A stretch of DNA of 64,000 nucleotides from contig NC_084590.1 of the NCBI RefSeq assembly GCF_033807715.1, positions 36,793,505 through 36,857,504 of the forward strand, read 5' to 3'. Positions 63,501 through 64,000 of this stretch are shown here, in pieces. The notes beneath the pieces are model-generated. The model saw nothing but the letters and a program-made list of their open reading frames with translations, ran no database searches and was not told the origin of the DNA. The translations under genes were made by a program, and so were the position numbers. The DNA is from Cololabis saira (lineage: Eukaryota > Chordata > Actinopteri > Beloniformes > Belonidae). How positions within the stretch are numbered: position 1 is the stretch's first letter; the number at the start of each line of letters is the position of its first letter.

Positions 63501-64000
63501 ACTGATGCACTTTGTCATGAGCTCTGACAGCCACATGTGTCACTGTTGGTGTCAATGACACGGAAAGTGATGAATGCCAGAAGTCTGTTTAGCTGCCATC
63601 TCAGTCATGGTTGCATCAGCTTCCTTTTGAATTAGGAAGCAGAAGTAGTGCCAAGAAGCTTTTTTGAAGGTGATATTTTTAGTCCTTAAGGAGGAATGCT
63701 CCATAAAAAAGCTTCTGCCTCTACAATTTAGCTTTGTTATTCAAGCTGTACCGCAGAGATGTTTGCACAGAACAAATTCCTGAATTCATACTGTGCAAGT
63801 TTTTATGCCGTTTCCCTCTGATGTGTTAAACATGTTTGTGAAATGAGCTGACTGCAATGCTCCTCTGTCCCCGCAGAGATGACCATGGCTTCAGCCCGCT
63901 CCACTGGGCATGCAGGGAGGGCCGCTCCAGCGTGGTGGACATGCTCATCATGAGAGGAGCACGCATTAATGTCATGAACAGGGGAGATGACACGCCTCTG
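54555..64000 (+). CDS. ilk: Integrin-linked kinase, 5' part (continues beyond window)
   Basis: First coding exon 54555-54643 encodes [20 protein letters not shown] and on to NDLNQ, nearly identical to vertebrate ILK. It belongs to an exon that probably opens at 54419. A 9.2-kb intron follows (donor at 54644 GTGAGT, acceptor CCCCGCAG at 63869-63876). The second coding exon begins at 63877 and runs to the window end, encoding [38 protein letters not shown] and TPL, the first ankyrin repeats. ILK is a scaffold pseudokinase at focal adhesions: its ankyrin repeats bind PINCH and its kinase-like domain binds parvin and integrin beta tails. Only about 70 residues of roughly 450 are here. It is head to head with rrp8, as in human. 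The split glycine codon (GG/A) joins the exons in phase. Confidence 0.95.
57124..58350. mobile_element. hAT-like non-autonomous element, right end unresolved, disrupted by a LINE
   Basis: Begins TAAGGTTGTCCCGATCAGG followed by several CCCGAT-type subterminal repeats, a signature of common fish hAT-like MITEs. The internal part is cut by the LINE at 57400-58010. A similar left-type end, TAGGTATGTCCCGATAC, appears at about 58351, so the matching right terminus is uncertain. Confidence 0.45.
57400..58010 (-). mobile_element. 5'-truncated LINE family A insertion with 12-bp target duplication
   Basis: Flanked by the identical 12-mer CCACAAAATGTA (57388-57399 and 58011-58022). On the minus strand it reads from a truncated 5' end ([20 protein letters not shown]...) to a 3' tail of GAGT repeats. 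The coding frame at 57653-58087 gives [19 protein letters not shown] and [10 protein letters not shown]. It then hits three 32-bp tandem units and shifts frame before the [19 protein letters not shown] block (57428-57637). Closely related to the copy at 20339-21070. Confidence 0.85.
58391..58424. repeat. 34-bp perfect palindrome
   Basis: AAAATGCCGTGATCGGG (58391-58407) is followed directly by its exact reverse complement. It lies just inside a TAGGTATGTCCCGATAC terminus and is probably part of a MITE end, though a spacer-free palindrome of this length is notable. Confidence 0.85.
60038..60465. mobile_element. hAT-like MITE with perfect 8-bp target duplication, 428 bp
   Basis: Ends TAGGGGTGGG and CCCACCCTTA (inverted with one mismatch), with ATATTGCAATAT and ATCGATAT type subterminal repeats. 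It is flanked by GCATAATT at 60030-60037 and 60466-60473. There is no transposase. It lies in the ilk intron. Confidence 0.8.
61684..62427. mobile_element. hAT-like MITE, target duplication unclear
   Basis: The left end TAGTGATGCACCGAAATG and the right end ...GATCGTGACATCCCTA are related inverted termini of a family common in fish. Internal motifs such as TTGGCCGAATAATACCGAA fit. The flanking 8-mers match poorly, so boundaries are approximate. It might be a composite of two related elements. Confidence 0.5.

Larger units (their letters stand above)
54644..63876 (+). other. ilk: Large ilk intron with mobile elements
   Basis: Apart from the elements listed separately the intron is AT-rich and without recognised coding or RNA genes. 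The open frames in it (up to about 120 codons) fall in repeats or lack motifs. The stretches 54650-57100 and 62430-63870 show no repeat with clear ends. Confidence 0.6.

Overview
The window looks like teleost (ray-finned fish) nuclear DNA. It has multi-exon genes with GT/AG introns, long AT-rich intergenic DNA, many microsatellites, and dense fish-type non-LTR retrotransposons, SINEs and hAT-like MITEs. Two genes are recognisable as vertebrate orthologues (rrp8 and ilk). A third is a many-domain immunoglobulin-superfamily (Ig) receptor reconstructed here exon by exon. No database search was possible; family names rest on recognised motifs.

Layout. 1-31,168 contains no gene I can support. It holds mobile DNA with readable structure: a TTAA-flanked MITE (1770-2106), tRNA-type SINEs (8008-8248, 15947-16417 with a 16-bp target duplication), a small hAT-like MITE (16568-16766), a LINE with an inverted 5' end (17465-21070) that is itself split by a 2.65-kb long-inverted-repeat element (17478-20125, 6-bp target duplication), a hAT element with an 8-bp duplication and an antisense transposase remnant (21360-22821), a SINE plus another rearranged LINE (25310-26025), and an old L2-like LINE split by a younger LINE whose reverse-transcriptase frame has one in-frame stop (26393-30040).

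31,169-43,316 (+) is a 14-exon gene predicting a 911-residue type I membrane protein: signal peptide, one V-type and seven further Ig-like domains, one transmembrane segment, and a short tail with an ITSM-like tyrosine motif and a C-terminal PDZ-ligand-like end. The domain order suggests an internal cassette duplication of a nectin-like architecture. 44,601-47,945 (-) is rrp8, a nucleolar SAM-dependent methyltransferase, 7 coding exons, 548 residues, tail to tail with the Ig gene. 52,900-64,000 (+) is the 5' part of ilk (integrin-linked kinase), head to head with rrp8 as in human; only the first two coding exons fall inside the window.

The rrp8-ilk interval (about 5 kb) is packed with repeats. 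They include a LINE 3' fragment flanked by an approximately 213-bp direct duplication, a dispersed repeat inserted in that LINE, and a 489-bp MITE whose empty site is preserved in the other copy of the duplication. The 9.2-kb ilk intron contains a 5'-truncated LINE with a 12-bp target duplication and several hAT-like MITEs. The three genes have no obvious common pathway; rrp8-ilk adjacency is conserved vertebrate synteny.
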